Positions 25,163 through 33,115 of a DNA stretch of 64,000 bases are shown here, one piece after another (the first letter of the stretch is position 1; each line of letters opens with the position of its first letter). The stretch covers positions 124,001 through 188,000 of the forward strand of contig NZ_JAMXQV010000019.1 in NCBI RefSeq assembly GCF_024703995.1, read 5' to 3'. The position numbers and the translations under genes were made by a program. Below the pieces are notes generated by a model. That model was not told the origin of the DNA, did no database searches, and worked only from the letters and a program-made list of their open reading frames with translations. Source of the DNA: Amycolatopsis iheyensis (lineage in GTDB: Bacteria > Actinomycetota > Actinomycetes > Mycobacteriales > Pseudonocardiaceae).

Positions 25163-25543
25163 ATGAAGATCAGGGGAGCACTGGCAGTCGTCGCACTCGG
25201 GGCCGGGTTGGTGGCCTGTTCCAACCCCACCGGCAAGTCGTGGGCCATCACCTACGAAATCACCGGCCAGCGGGACGGGACCCTCTCGCAGGTCGGCTAC
25301 TCCGACTCACCCAACCGGTACGACGACGAGGTCAAGCAGCAGACCGTCGACGGCCCGGTCGGCGTGCCCTGGAAGCGGGACGTCGTCGTCACCGCCGGGC
25401 AGGCCGCGCAGGTGAGCGCGAGCCCCACCGGGGACCTCACGCTCACCTGCCGCATCCTGCTCGACGGGGTCCGAGAGCTCGCCAAGGCGACCGCCGCCGG
25501 CCCCGGGGAGCCGGTGCGGTGCGCCAAGACGACCGACGGGTGA
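25163..25543 (+). CDS. MmpS-like small lipoprotein
   Basis: 126 residues. ATG 25163 starts a lipoprotein signal with lipobox LVAC near residue 19; the open frame extends further upstream but lacks a signal there. The mature part (SWAITYEITGQRDG..SQVGYSDSPNRYDDEVKQQTVDGPVGVPWKRDV) matches the pattern of MmpS proteins: an ITYEVTG-like first strand, a central strand and a PW turn before a transport-like beta sandwich, ending with a CRILLDG strand and a second Cys. MmpS proteins assist MmpL export in mycobacteria; no MmpL is nearby, but the adjacent FtsX exporter could be its partner. Confidence 0.75.
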   Translation: MKIRGALAVVALGAGLVACSNPTGKSWAITYEITGQRDGTLSQVGYSDSPNRYDDEVKQQTVDGPVGVPWKRDVVVTAGQAAQVSASPTGDLTLTCRILLDGVRELAKATAAGPGEPVRCAKTTDG

Positions 25544-25549
25544 ACCCGC

Positions 25550-26986
25550 TCAGTGGCTTTCCGCGGCGCAGAACACGTCCCGCGCCGGGCGCTTGCCGGT
25601 CGCGAGGAACTCCGTCACCGCCGTGTTGCCGCACTGGTTGGACCCGAACAGGTATGCCCCGTGCCCACCCTGGTCGATGGTGATCATCCGAGCCCGGTCA
25701 CCGAACGCCGACCGCAGCTTGCGGGCGCCGGCCAGCGGCGTGCCCGGGTCACGCTCGTTCTGCACCATCAGCACGTTCGCCGGGCCGTGGCCGGTGATCC
25801 GCACCTTCGGCTCGATCGGCGGGTTCGGCCAGAACGCGCACGCCGCGATGTTCGCCGACGCCGCCCCGAGCAGCGGGTAGCGGATCCGGTCCACGGCGAC
25901 GTCGAGCTGGTAGCTCGCCACCGACCGGGGCCACGCCGAGTCGCCGCAGAGCACGGCGAAGCGGGCCGCGAAGAGGTTGTCCGTCGGCGGGATCGTCGTC
26001 TCCGGCGCGTGGGGCGGGCGGCCCTGGTCCAGCGCCTGCCAGTTCTCGGCGAGCTGCTTCAGGTTGCTCGCGTACATCCGTTCGAACGTCAGGCCGCGGA
26101 ACAGCGACCCGGTGATGCCCTCGACCGGCGCCTTGTCCAGCCGGACGGCCAGCTCGTGGAACTTGGCCGTCACCTGGGCCGGCGTGGTGCCGAGCCCGTA
26201 CTCCGGGTGGGCGGCGGCGAACGCGGCGAAGTCGGGGAAGCGGTCTTCCATGCCCCGGCCGAAGTTGCGCATCGCGTCGATGTCGTACCCGCCCGGCCCG
26301 AGGTTGCTGTCGAGCACGAACCGGTCGCTGCGCTCCGGGAACATGCTGGTGTACACCGCACCCAGGTACGTCCCGTAGGAAGCGCCGAGATAGGACACAG
26401 TGGACTCACCGAGCGCCGTGCGGATGCGGTCCATGTCCCGCGCGGTGTTCGCCGTCGTGACGTACGGCAGCATCGGCCCGGTCTTGGCGTCGGCGCACTG
26501 CTTCGCCTCTGTCTTCGCGACCCCCGCCTGCTTGACGACGTCGGCCGGCCCCTGCGCGTAGGGCAGGTTGCCGATCATCATCTGCTCGGTGGTCAGGTCG
26601 CAGGTCACCGGCGTGCTGTGGCCGACGCCGCGGGGGTCGAAGCCGATGACGTCGTACTGGTCGAGCACGCTCTGCGGCAGCTTCACGAGCTTCAGCACCT
26701 GCGGGTAGGTCAGGCCTTCGCCGCCGGGACCGCCCGGGTTGGTCAGCAGCACACCCCGCCGTTTCGCCGGGTTCTTGCTGGCCAGCCGCGACACCGCGAC
26801 GTCGATCTTCGCGCCGTCCGGGTTCCGGTAGTCCAGCGGCACTTTCAGCGTGGTGCACTGCAGGTCCGGCGTCGGGAAGGCGCCGACCGGGCACGGGCCC
26901 CACTGCAGCGGCGCGGCGGACGCCGACGGCGCCACGACGGTCGTGCCCAACACGGCCAAAGCCGCGGCCAGAAGAGTCTTGCGCAT
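25550..26986 (-). CDS. Secreted alpha/beta hydrolase, tripeptidyl-aminopeptidase type
   Basis: 478 residues with a Sec signal ending near ASAA (residue 25). An alpha/beta hydrolase domain carries the oxyanion segment NPGGPGGEG, DPRGVGHS, and nucleophile elbow GASYGTYLG (Ser of GxSxG). The C-terminal third is the TAP-like domain with Asp in NERDPGTPLAGA and His in DQGGHGAYL, completing the triad; several Cys likely form disulfides. The family (S33, SlpD/SlpE-like) removes tripeptides from secreted proteins. GAGGGGAAACTCG precedes the ATG. It is the last gene of a minus-strand run behind an ABC-2 exporter but has its own spacing. Confidence 0.92.
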   Translation of the reverse strand: MRKTLLAAALAVLGTTVVAPSASAAPLQWGPCPVGAFPTPDLQCTTLKVPLDYRNPDGAKIDVAVSRLASKNPAKRRGVLLTNPGGPGGEGLTYPQVLKLVKLPQSVLDQYDVIGFDPRGVGHSTPVTCDLTTEQMMIGNLPYAQGPADVVKQAGVAKTEAKQCADAKTGPMLPYVTTANTARDMDRIRTALGESTVSYLGASYGTYLGAVYTSMFPERSDRFVLDSNLGPGGYDIDAMRNFGRGMEDRFPDFAAFAAAHPEYGLGTTPAQVTAKFHELAVRLDKAPVEGITGSLFRGLTFERMYASNLKQLAENWQALDQGRPPHAPETTIPPTDNLFAARFAVLCGDSAWPRSVASYQLDVAVDRIRYPLLGAASANIAACAFWPNPPIEPKVRITGHGPANVLMVQNERDPGTPLAGARKLRSAFGDRARMITIDQGGHGAYLFGSNQCGNTAVTEFLATGKRPARDVFCAAESH

Positions 26987-27019
26987 CGAGTTTCCCCTCG
27001 TTTCGATCTCGGCCGCGCC

Positions 27020-27739
27020 TCAGCGGCGCGGTTCCCAGCGGAAGAGCCGCGTGGCCAGCGCGACGGCGACGACGACCCAGGCCAAGGTGGGGCCGAACAG
27101 GACGAGTGAGTCGGAGAGCGGGACGCCGCCGTTCCAGGCGTTCAGCACCAGCTCGGTCGCCGAGCCGCCGGGCAGCAGGCGCTTGAGCAGCGTGAGGTCA
27201 CCGGTCCCGGTGACGCCGACCCAGCCGGACACGGCGATCACGCCGAGGCTGACCGGCAGCGTGGTCACCTGCGCGTGTTCCGGCGAGTTCGTCAGCCCGG
27301 CCGTCGCCAGCCCCAGCGCGAGCATCATGACCACGACGGACACCACGGCGGCGACCAGCAGCAGCGGGTCCGACGGCGTCCCGGCGACCAGGGCGAGCGC
27401 GCTCAGGATGACCGCGATCTGGAGCACCGAGAGCACGGTGATCGGCAGCAGCAGCCCGCCGAGGATGCCGGCGTCACCCGCCGCGGTGGAGCGCAGGCGC
27501 TTGAGGAACAGGTTCTGGCGGCGGGAAGCCAGCGTGGTCACCGTCGTGGTGTACAGCCCGATGCCCGCCACGAAGAACAACGCCAGCGTGGCGATGTAGC
27601 CGAGGCTGCCGACCTGGGTGAACAGGTCGTGCTTGGCGATGAAGAACGCGCTGAGCGCGGCCGGCAGCACCAGGGCGGTGACCAGGACCAGGCGGTTGCG
27701 GAAGATCTGGATCAGCTCGCCACGAGCGATCGTGAGCAT
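27020..27739 (-). CDS. ABC-2 type exporter permease
   Basis: 239 residues with six predicted membrane segments. It begins with a short cytoplasmic helix (MLTIARGELIQIFRNRLVL) and contains the ABC-2 motif region TTLPVSLGVIAVSGWVG. It forms a transporter with the ATPase encoded immediately upstream on the same strand (12 bases away). Together with the DesK/DesR-like pair encoded divergently this is a typical ligand-induced drug or peptide exporter locus. Confidence 0.9.
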   Translation of the reverse strand: MLTIARGELIQIFRNRLVLVTALVLPAALSAFFIAKHDLFTQVGSLGYIATLALFFVAGIGLYTTTVTTLASRRQNLFLKRLRSTAAGDAGILGGLLLPITVLSVLQIAVILSALALVAGTPSDPLLLVAAVVSVVVMMLALGLATAGLTNSPEHAQVTTLPVSLGVIAVSGWVGVTGTGDLTLLKRLLPGGSATELVLNAWNGGVPLSDSLVLFGPTLAWVVVAVALATRLFRWEPRR

Positions 27740-27751
27740 GGGGTCCCTTTC

Positions 27752-28636
27752 TCAGGAGTGTTCGATGGCGCGGAAGACGTCGTCGAGCCGCGTCGGCCCG
27801 GCCTGGAGGTCCCGCAGCTCCACGGCGTGGTCCTGGGCCCAGCCGAGCAGCGTGTGCAGGTCCTTCTGCAGGCCGAAGGTCTCGACGAGGTACTGGCCGT
27901 CCGTGCCCCGCGAGGCGAGCAGAGGCGGTGCCGGAGCGTGCGCCGGGAGACCGAAGTGGATGGTCGCCGGCAGGGTCCGCGTCAGCTCGGCGACGGTGCC
28001 CTCGCGGTGGAAGACGCCCTGGTGCATGAGGCCGATGCGGTCGGCGCGCTGCTGGGCTTCCTCGAGGTAGTGGGTGGTCAGGACGACGGTCGAGCCGTCC
28101 TCGCGCAGCCGGTCCACCGCGTCCCAGAGCGCGTCCCGGGACTGGATGTCGAGGCCGGTGGTGGGCTCGTCGAGGAAGACCAGCTCGGGGGTGCCGTAGA
28201 CGGCGGTGGCGAAGTCCAGCCGCCGCTTCTCGCCGCCGGAGAGCTGGCCGACCTTGGTGCCGGCCTTGCGGGTCAGGTCGACGACGCCGAGCACGCGCCC
28301 GACGTCGTCGGTCCGCTCGGTGAGCCGCCCGACCATCCGGACGGTCTCCCGCACGGTCAGGTCCGGGGAGAACCCGCTCTCCTGCAGCATGATCCCCATC
28401 CGCGGCCGGACCGCGGCGCGGTCGCGGGGGTCCTTCCCGAACACGCGCACCGCGCCCGAGGTCGGCGTGCGGTGGCCTTCGACCGTCTCCAGGGTCGAGG
28501 TCTTGCCCGCGCCGTTCGTGCCGAGCAGCGCGTACAGCTCTCCGGGTTCCACTTGGAACGAAAGGTCCTTGACGGCGGGGAAGCCGTCGTAGGTGAGGGT
28601 GAGGCGATCGACGTCGATGACCGGTGTCGTGGACAT
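27752..28636 (-). CDS. ABC-2 type exporter ATP-binding protein
   Basis: 294 residues. Walker A GTNGAGKTS near residue 41, signature LSGGEKRRLDFATAV, and Walker B LVFLDEPTTGLD, followed by a C-terminal extension of about 80 residues common in DrrA/CcmA-like exporters. ATG 28636 is chosen because the family N-terminus (VIDVDRLTLTYDG) follows at once; the open frame reaches 28696 but that stretch is unrelated. It is divergent from the sensor kinase gene, sharing a 108-base control region. Confidence 0.92.
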   Translation of the reverse strand: MSTTPVIDVDRLTLTYDGFPAVKDLSFQVEPGELYALLGTNGAGKTSTLETVEGHRTPTSGAVRVFGKDPRDRAAVRPRMGIMLQESGFSPDLTVRETVRMVGRLTERTDDVGRVLGVVDLTRKAGTKVGQLSGGEKRRLDFATAVYGTPELVFLDEPTTGLDIQSRDALWDAVDRLREDGSTVVLTTHYLEEAQQRADRIGLMHQGVFHREGTVAELTRTLPATIHFGLPAHAPAPPLLASRGTDGQYLVETFGLQKDLHTLLGWAQDHAVELRDLQAGPTRLDDVFRAIEHS

Positions 28637-28695
28637 GCTCCGATTCCACCGGCTCGCGCCGCCGCCGGGCAGTGCCACCACGTCACCCCGACACA

Positions 28696-28708
28696 TGACG
28701 CAGTGTCA
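28696..28708. promoter_or_regulatory. Possible response-regulator site in the exporter/kinase divergent region
   Basis: TGAC and GTCA arms face each other across GCAGT, inside a wider imperfect dyad (CACCAC upstream, GTGGTG downstream). It lies between the ABC-2 ATPase start and the histidine kinase start. NarL-type regulators bind short inverted repeats of this kind; the assignment is inference. Confidence 0.35.
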
Positions 28709-28744
28709 CTGGTGGTGTCCGCGAAGCCCGATACGCTCGGGTTC

Positions 28745-29884
28745 ATGGAGGTGCCCACGATCGCGCGCAGGAGCACCTGGACCGGCGGGGCGGTCCAGGA
28801 GCGGCTGCGCCGGCTCAACCTGATCGTCACGATCCCGCCGCTCGCGTTGGTCGGCGTGCTGCTGCTGGCGCTGACGGCCCGCTCGTGGTGGCACGTCGTG
28901 ATCCAGCTCGTCGGGCTGGTCGCGGCCTTGGCGACGGCCGAACGCTGGACCGCGGGCGACTACCTCCGCGTCGCCCGGCCGAGCCTGGTCGTCACCGCGG
29001 TGGTCTGGCTGGCCGGGGCGCTGACCGACGACAGCGCCGCGTTCTACGGGCTGTCCCTGGTGGGCTCGTTCCTCATCCCGCCACTGCGGCGCCACCGGCT
29101 CGCGGCCCTCTTCGGGCTCGGTGGCCTGGTCGCCGTCCTCGGCTCGGCGAACCTGCTGGCGCACGAGGACCACCTCGTGCCCCGGCTGGTGCAGTTCGTC
29201 GCCGTCCCCGCGGTGGCCGTGCTGATCACGACCGCGTTCATGTTCGCCAGCCAGCGGTTCTTCGACCTGATCGCGGAGCTCGAGCAGTCGCGCGAGAAGG
29301 AGGCGGAGCTGGCCGTGGTGCGGGAGCGGGTCCGCTTCGCGAGCGACCTGCACGACATCCAGGGCCACACCCTGCACGTGGTGAAGCTGAAGGTGGCGCT
29401 GGCCGAGAAACTGCTGGACAGCGACGTCGACCGGGCGCGCGAGGAGCTGGGGGAGGTGCGCACGCTGGTCGGCGACACGATCGTCCAGACCAAGGAGCTC
29501 GTGTACGCCCACCGGCGGCTCAACCTGCCGGCCGAGCTGGAGAACGCGAAGAACCTGTTCGAAGCCGCCGGCATCCACGTGCGCGTCGAGCGGGAGTCCG
29601 AAGTGGACGATCAGGCCGGGCAGCTGCTCGGCCAGGTCCTGCGTGAGACGACGACCAACATCCTGCGGCACGCCGAGGCGCGGCAGGTGCGGATCACGTT
29701 GGCGCGCCGCGGGATCGTCATCGTCAACGACGGCGTCGCCGAGACCGGGCCGCCGGAGCTGTCCGGGCTTTCGGCGCTGCGGCAGCGGCTGGCCGAGCGC
29801 GGTGGCGAGCTGGAAGTGTCGCGCGCGGACGGTCGCTTCCGGACGGCGGCGGCGTTCCCCGCGTCGAAGGAGGACGCCCGATGA
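28745..29884 (+). CDS. DesK-type sensor histidine kinase
   Basis: 379 residues. Four to five membrane segments fill residues 25-165, then a coiled coil (about 170-195) leads to the HisKA_3 phosphoacceptor ASDLHDIQGHTLHVVKLKVALAEKLL (His near 204) and a HATPase_c domain with the N box ETTTNILRHAEA and the G1 segment VIVNDG. No periplasmic sensor domain is visible, so it probably senses membrane state or the partner exporter. ATG 28745 is used; a GTG at about 28712 would add 11 residues. It overlaps the response regulator gene by ATGA. Confidence 0.92.
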   Translation: MEVPTIARRSTWTGGAVQERLRRLNLIVTIPPLALVGVLLLALTARSWWHVVIQLVGLVAALATAERWTAGDYLRVARPSLVVTAVVWLAGALTDDSAAFYGLSLVGSFLIPPLRRHRLAALFGLGGLVAVLGSANLLAHEDHLVPRLVQFVAVPAVAVLITTAFMFASQRFFDLIAELEQSREKEAELAVVRERVRFASDLHDIQGHTLHVVKLKVALAEKLLDSDVDRAREELGEVRTLVGDTIVQTKELVYAHRRLNLPAELENAKNLFEAAGIHVRVERESEVDDQAGQLLGQVLRETTTNILRHAEARQVRITLARRGIVIVNDGVAETGPPELSGLSALRQRLAERGGELEVSRADGRFRTAAAFPASKEDAR

Positions 29885-30483
29885 CCACCGTGGTGCTCGC
29901 CGACGACGAAGCCCTGCTCCGCAAGGCGCTGGCGGCACTGCTGCCGCTCGAGGGCGAGATCACCGTGCTCGCCGAGGCCGAAGACGGCGAACAGGCGGTG
30001 GCCGCCACCCTGCGGCACGAGCCGGACGTGCTCGTCATCGACCTCGAGATGCCGAACGTCGACGGGCTCGGCGCGGTCGCGCAGATCCGGCGCGCCCGGC
30101 CGCGGCAGGTGATCCTCATGCTGACCCGCCACGCCCGGCCCGGCGTCCTGCGCAAGGCGCTGAAGCTCGGCGTCCAGGGGTTCGTCAGCAAGTCGGCGGA
30201 GCCGGCGCACATCACGTCGGTGATCAAGACGCTGCACGCGGGCAAGCGCTGGATCGACCCCGACGTCTCGGCGCTGGCCGTCGTCGACGACTGCCCGCTG
30301 ACGGACCGCGAGATCGACGTCCTGCGGGCGACGCGGGAAGGCTTTTCGGTCGCCGACATCGCCGGGCAGCTGCACCTCGCGGAGGGCACGGTGCGCAACT
30401 ACCTGTCGAACGCGATGCAGAAGACGCAGACCCGCACGCGCCACGAAGCCGCCCGCTACGCCCGTGAGCACGACTGGCTGTAG
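29881..30483 (+). CDS. NarL/LuxR-type response regulator
   Basis: 200 residues. Receiver domain 1-120 has the acidic pocket DDE (9-11), phosphoacceptor Asp in VLVIDLEMPN (about 55) and Lys in FVSKSAEPAH. The LuxR helix-turn-helix follows (TDREIDVLRATREGFSVADIAGQLHLAEGTVRNYLSNAMQKTQTRTRHEA). It is coupled to the DesK-like kinase by an ATGA overlap and most likely controls the divergent ABC-2 exporter. Confidence 0.94.
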   Translation: MTTVVLADDEALLRKALAALLPLEGEITVLAEAEDGEQAVAATLRHEPDVLVIDLEMPNVDGLGAVAQIRRARPRQVILMLTRHARPGVLRKALKLGVQGFVSKSAEPAHITSVIKTLHAGKRWIDPDVSALAVVDDCPLTDREIDVLRATREGFSVADIAGQLHLAEGTVRNYLSNAMQKTQTRTRHEAARYAREHDWL

Positions 30484-30486
30484 GGC

Positions 30487-31239
30487 TCAGCCGACCGTGG
30501 CCGCGATCCGCAGGGCGTCGGAGAGGGTGAACGCGCCTTCGAGCCGGAAGGTGACGGCGCCGCGTTGCCACACCAGCGTCTGCGCGCTGAGGCGAGCCGT
30601 TTCGTGGTGCCACTCGCCGGTGCGGTCGATGTAGAGCAGCTCGTGGGGCCGGTCGACCCAGATGGCCGGCACGCCGTCGACGTCGACCGCCTGCCCGCCG
30701 GCCATCGACAGGAACTTCTCGAACGCCGGCCCGAGCTGCCCGTCGAACTCGTCGAGCCGGAGGGCGACCGGCCCGGCGGTGGCCGGGGGCCGGCCCGGTC
30801 CGGCCTGGTAGAGCAGCGACACCACGCGCGTCGGCTCGTCGGCGACCCGCACGTCGTCCGGGTAGCCGAGGGCGGCCGGCACGCTGATCGGGAACGCGGC
30901 CAGGTGGCGGGCTTCGCCGAGGTCGACCGAGCGCTCGCCGGGGAGCAGACCTTGCTCGCGGATCGCGGGCCCGGGCTCCTCACGCAGCTCGATGCCGGCG
31001 AACCGCAGCAGGTCCGTCACGGTCGCGCGCACCGCGGGCGACACCGTGACCGCGATGGCGAAGGCCAGCACGAGCGCCGCGGCGACGGTCGCCCAGCGGG
31101 GGAGCACCGGCCGTCGTCGCGGCGGCGTGGCCAGCCGGGCCAGGACGGCCTCGCGCACGTCGGGCGCCGGCGGCACGTCGAGCCGGTCGCCGAGGTCGCG
31201 CAGGGCGGCGGCGAGCCGGTCGTCCCGGGGCTCAGTCAC
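30487..31239 (-). CDS. Membrane anti-sigma-like protein partner of the ECF sigma factor
   Basis: 250 residues. A cytoplasmic N-terminal helical part of about 45 residues (DRLAAALRDLGDRLDVPPAPDVREAVLARL) precedes one membrane segment (WATVAAALVLAFAIAVTV) and a large outside domain resembling DUF4367/RseB-like folds. There is no HxxxCxxC zinc motif, so it is not a ZAS anti-sigma; the N-terminal helices would hold the sigma factor. GTG 31239 overlaps the sigma stop by eight bases and AAGGAGG lies just upstream, showing tight coupling. Anti-sigma function is inferred from position and topology. Confidence 0.75.
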   Translation of the reverse strand: MTEPRDDRLAAALRDLGDRLDVPPAPDVREAVLARLATPPRRRPVLPRWATVAAALVLAFAIAVTVSPAVRATVTDLLRFAGIELREEPGPAIREQGLLPGERSVDLGEARHLAAFPISVPAALGYPDDVRVADEPTRVVSLLYQAGPGRPPATAGPVALRLDEFDGQLGPAFEKFLSMAGGQAVDVDGVPAIWVDRPHELLYIDRTGEWHHETARLSAQTLVWQRGAVTFRLEGAFTLSDALRIAATVG

Positions 31240-31759
31240 CGACGACCTCCTTGTCCGGCTCGGCCAGCAGCTCCCGCAGCCGGGCGAACGCACGGTGCCC
31301 GCGGGACTTCACCGAACCCCGCGGGCAGCCGAGCACCTCCGCCGTCTCCCCTTCGGTGAGGTCGAGGAAGTACCGGCAGATCACCACGGCCCGGTTCTTC
31401 TCCGGCAGCGTCCGCACCGCGTCGAGCAGCGCGGTGTCCGGGAACGCCCGGCTCTCGGGACCGTCGGCGTGGGTCGGCTCTTGGCGCGCGGCGCGCAGTT
31501 CCGTCGCGGCGCGCCGCCGCCGGGAGCGGACCAGGTTGTGCGTCTCGTTCGCGACGATCCGCAGCAGCCACGCCCGGAACGAGGCACCGCCGCGGAACGA
31601 CGAAAGCGCCCGGAACGCCTTCACGAACGCCTCCTGGACGACGTCCTCGGCCTCGTGCCCGGCGCCCAGCAGGTAGGCCGTCCGGTGGGCGAGCGCGGTG
31701 TAGCGGTCGACCAGCGTCCCGTAGGCCGCCGGGTCGCCGCCGAGAATCCGCGCCACCAC
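31232..31759 (-). CDS. ECF RNA polymerase sigma factor
   Basis: About 175 residues: region 2 (VDRYTALAHRTAYLLGAGHEAEDVVQEAFVKAFRAL, FRAWLLRIVANETHNLVRSRRRR) and region 4 (LPEKNRAVVICRYFLDLTEGETAEVLGCPRGSVKSRGHRAFARLRELL). The usual N-terminus has a few acidic residues before the first helix, and here DDDE is coded just upstream of GTG 31759; in-frame GTG is the first standard start, while the AAAGGGGGG ribosome site better fits an ACG 15 bases upstream. It is followed by its membrane anti-sigma partner. A symmetric GGAACC promoter upstream suggests it drives itself and the divergent gene. Confidence 0.9.
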   Translation of the reverse strand: MVARILGGDPAAYGTLVDRYTALAHRTAYLLGAGHEAEDVVQEAFVKAFRALSSFRGGASFRAWLLRIVANETHNLVRSRRRRAATELRAARQEPTHADGPESRAFPDTALLDAVRTLPEKNRAVVICRYFLDLTEGETAEVLGCPRGSVKSRGHRAFARLRELLAEPDKEVVGD

Positions 31760-31801
31760 TTCGTCGTCGTCCGTCGGCCCGCCCCCCTTTGCCCACCCCT
31801 T

Positions 31802-31856
31802 CTACACCGCCGGCGCCCGGAAGGTTCCGGGAACCGGTCAAGCCGCCGCGGTGTAG
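31802..31856. promoter_or_regulatory. Mirror-symmetric divergent ECF-type promoter
   Basis: On the plus strand GGAACC (31830-31835) is followed after 15 bases by GTGTAG (31851-31856). On the minus strand the same boxes occur with the same spacing: GGAACC (31828-31823) and GTGTAG (31807-31802). The whole site is a dyad centred on 31829. GGAAC is the classic ECF -35 element. It would drive the sigma/anti-sigma pair leftward and the membrane-anchored gene at 31864 rightward with almost no leader. Confidence 0.65.
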
Positions 31857-31863
31857 GGCGGAC

Positions 31864-32466
31864 ATGAAGCTGCGACTCGTCCTGGCGCTCGGCGCCGCCC
31901 TGGTGACCCTGCTGGTGTCGACGCCCGCCGCGGTGGCGGGCAACTGGGCCACGACCTACCTCGACCCGCTGCCCGAGACCCTGCGGGCCGGGCAGCCCTA
32001 CACCGTCGGCTACTGGGTGCTGCAGCACGGTTCCCACCCCAGCTACGGAGAGCTGGGCCCGACGGCCCTCGTGCTGACCCCCGCGCAGGGCGACCCCGTC
32101 GTCTTCCCCGGAGTCGCTCTGCGCGAGCCCGCGCACTACGCGGCGGCGATCGCCGTGCCCACCGACGGCGTCTGGCGGGTCTCGGCCCGGCAGGGCATCT
32201 TCGCCGGCTACGACATCGGCACGCTCACCCTGCCCGGCCGCCTGGAGATCACCCCGCCGCCGGCCCCGATGCCGGCGGGCGAACCGTTGCCGTGGGGCGC
32301 GATCCGGCCTCCGGTGAACCCCGTGAGCGGCGGGGGAGCGGTCCAAGCCGCGCCTGAGCGGCCCACGTCTTTCGGGTCGGTGCTGCTCGTCACCGGTCTG
32401 GTGATCGTCGTGGGTGCCGGGCTCGTCGGTGGTCTTCGGTGGCGGAGGCGGGCTCAGCACCGGTAG
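31864..32466 (+). CDS. Exported membrane-anchored protein of the ECF regulon (YtkA/FixH-like sandwich)
   Basis: 200 residues. A signal peptide ends near AVAG (residue 25). The outside domain (YLDPLPETLRAGQPYTVGYWVLQHGSHP...LVLTPAQGD...YAAAIAVPTDGVWRVSARQG) resembles the short beta sandwich of YtkA/FixH-like proteins. A proline-rich linker leads to a C-terminal membrane segment (about 170-192) and a basic RWRRRAQHR tail. Transcription from the symmetric ECF promoter would start next to its ATG, so the mRNA is probably leaderless. Its end overlaps the convergent reductase gene by 13 bases. Function unknown; an envelope-stress role is inferred. Confidence 0.8.
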   Translation: MKLRLVLALGAALVTLLVSTPAAVAGNWATTYLDPLPETLRAGQPYTVGYWVLQHGSHPSYGELGPTALVLTPAQGDPVVFPGVALREPAHYAAAIAVPTDGVWRVSARQGIFAGYDIGTLTLPGRLEITPPPAPMPAGEPLPWGAIRPPVNPVSGGGAVQAAPERPTSFGSVLLVTGLVIVVGAGLVGGLRWRRRAQHR

Positions 32467-33020
32467 GTCAGCAACGCGAGACCGGCGCCGACCGTGCGGT
32501 TGGCCACCAGCCGTGCGGGCTTGACGACGTCGGTGGCCGGGAAGAGCCGCGCGCCCGCGCCGGCCACGAACGGGTAGGTCATCAGGCGCAGCTCGTCGGC
32601 CAGGTCGTGCTCGAGCAGGGTGTGCACGAGCCGGCCACTGCCGTAGACGACGATCTCCCCGGCCACGCCCTCCTTCAGCTCCTTGACCGCGGTGACGACG
32701 TCGCCGCCCAGGACGGTCGTCTCACCCCAGCCCTCGACGGCCGACGACGACACGACGTACTTCGGCAGGGCGCGCAGCCGGTCCGCCCACTCGCCGGGCC
32801 GGGACGGCCAGCCGCGGGAGCGGAAGTACCCGTAGGTGCGCCTTCCCATCAGCAGGACTTCGGCGCCCAGCGCCTCTTCGAACTCGGCCTTCGCCCACGC
32901 CTCCCGGTCGGTGTCCGCGATCCGGGTGAACCAGCTGCCGCGGCCGGTGCCCTCGTCCCCGGTCGGGTCCTGGACGACTCCGTCGAGCGTGACGTTCGCA
33001 CTGACGATGATTTTTCCCAT
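32454..33020 (-). CDS. RibD C-terminal/dihydrofolate-reductase-fold reductase
   Basis: 188 residues of the DHFR-like fold found in many actinobacteria: start MGKIIVSANVTLDGVVQDP, MGRRTYGYFRSRGWP for the nucleotide-binding turn, KYVVSSS, GEIVVYGSGRLVHTLLEHDLADELRLMTYPFVAGAGARLF. Relatives are NADPH-dependent reductases of unknown physiological substrate. It is divergent from the second ECF sigma gene; an 11-base-arm palindrome lies between. The 3' end overlaps the exported protein gene. Confidence 0.9.
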   Translation of the reverse strand: MGKIIVSANVTLDGVVQDPTGDEGTGRGSWFTRIADTDREAWAKAEFEEALGAEVLLMGRRTYGYFRSRGWPSRPGEWADRLRALPKYVVSSSAVEGWGETTVLGGDVVTAVKELKEGVAGEIVVYGSGRLVHTLLEHDLADELRLMTYPFVAGAGARLFPATDVVKPARLVANRTVGAGLALLTYRC

Positions 33021-33042
33021 GCCCCTACCGACGCCGGCCGGC

Positions 33043-33069
33043 CGCGAAAGGGGGCGCGCCCCTTTCGCG
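33043..33069. promoter_or_regulatory. Palindrome in the reductase/ECF-sigma divergent region
   Basis: Perfect 11-base arms CGCGAAAGGGG and CCCCTTTCGCG flank GCGCG, 23 bases from the reductase start and 47 bases from the sigma start. Its central position between divergent genes suggests an operator or shared control element. It is too close to both starts to be a terminator. Confidence 0.5.
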
Positions 33070-33115
33070 TTCGCGGCGGCGTCCGTACAGGATGAACGCG
33101 AGGAGAGGCGGACCG

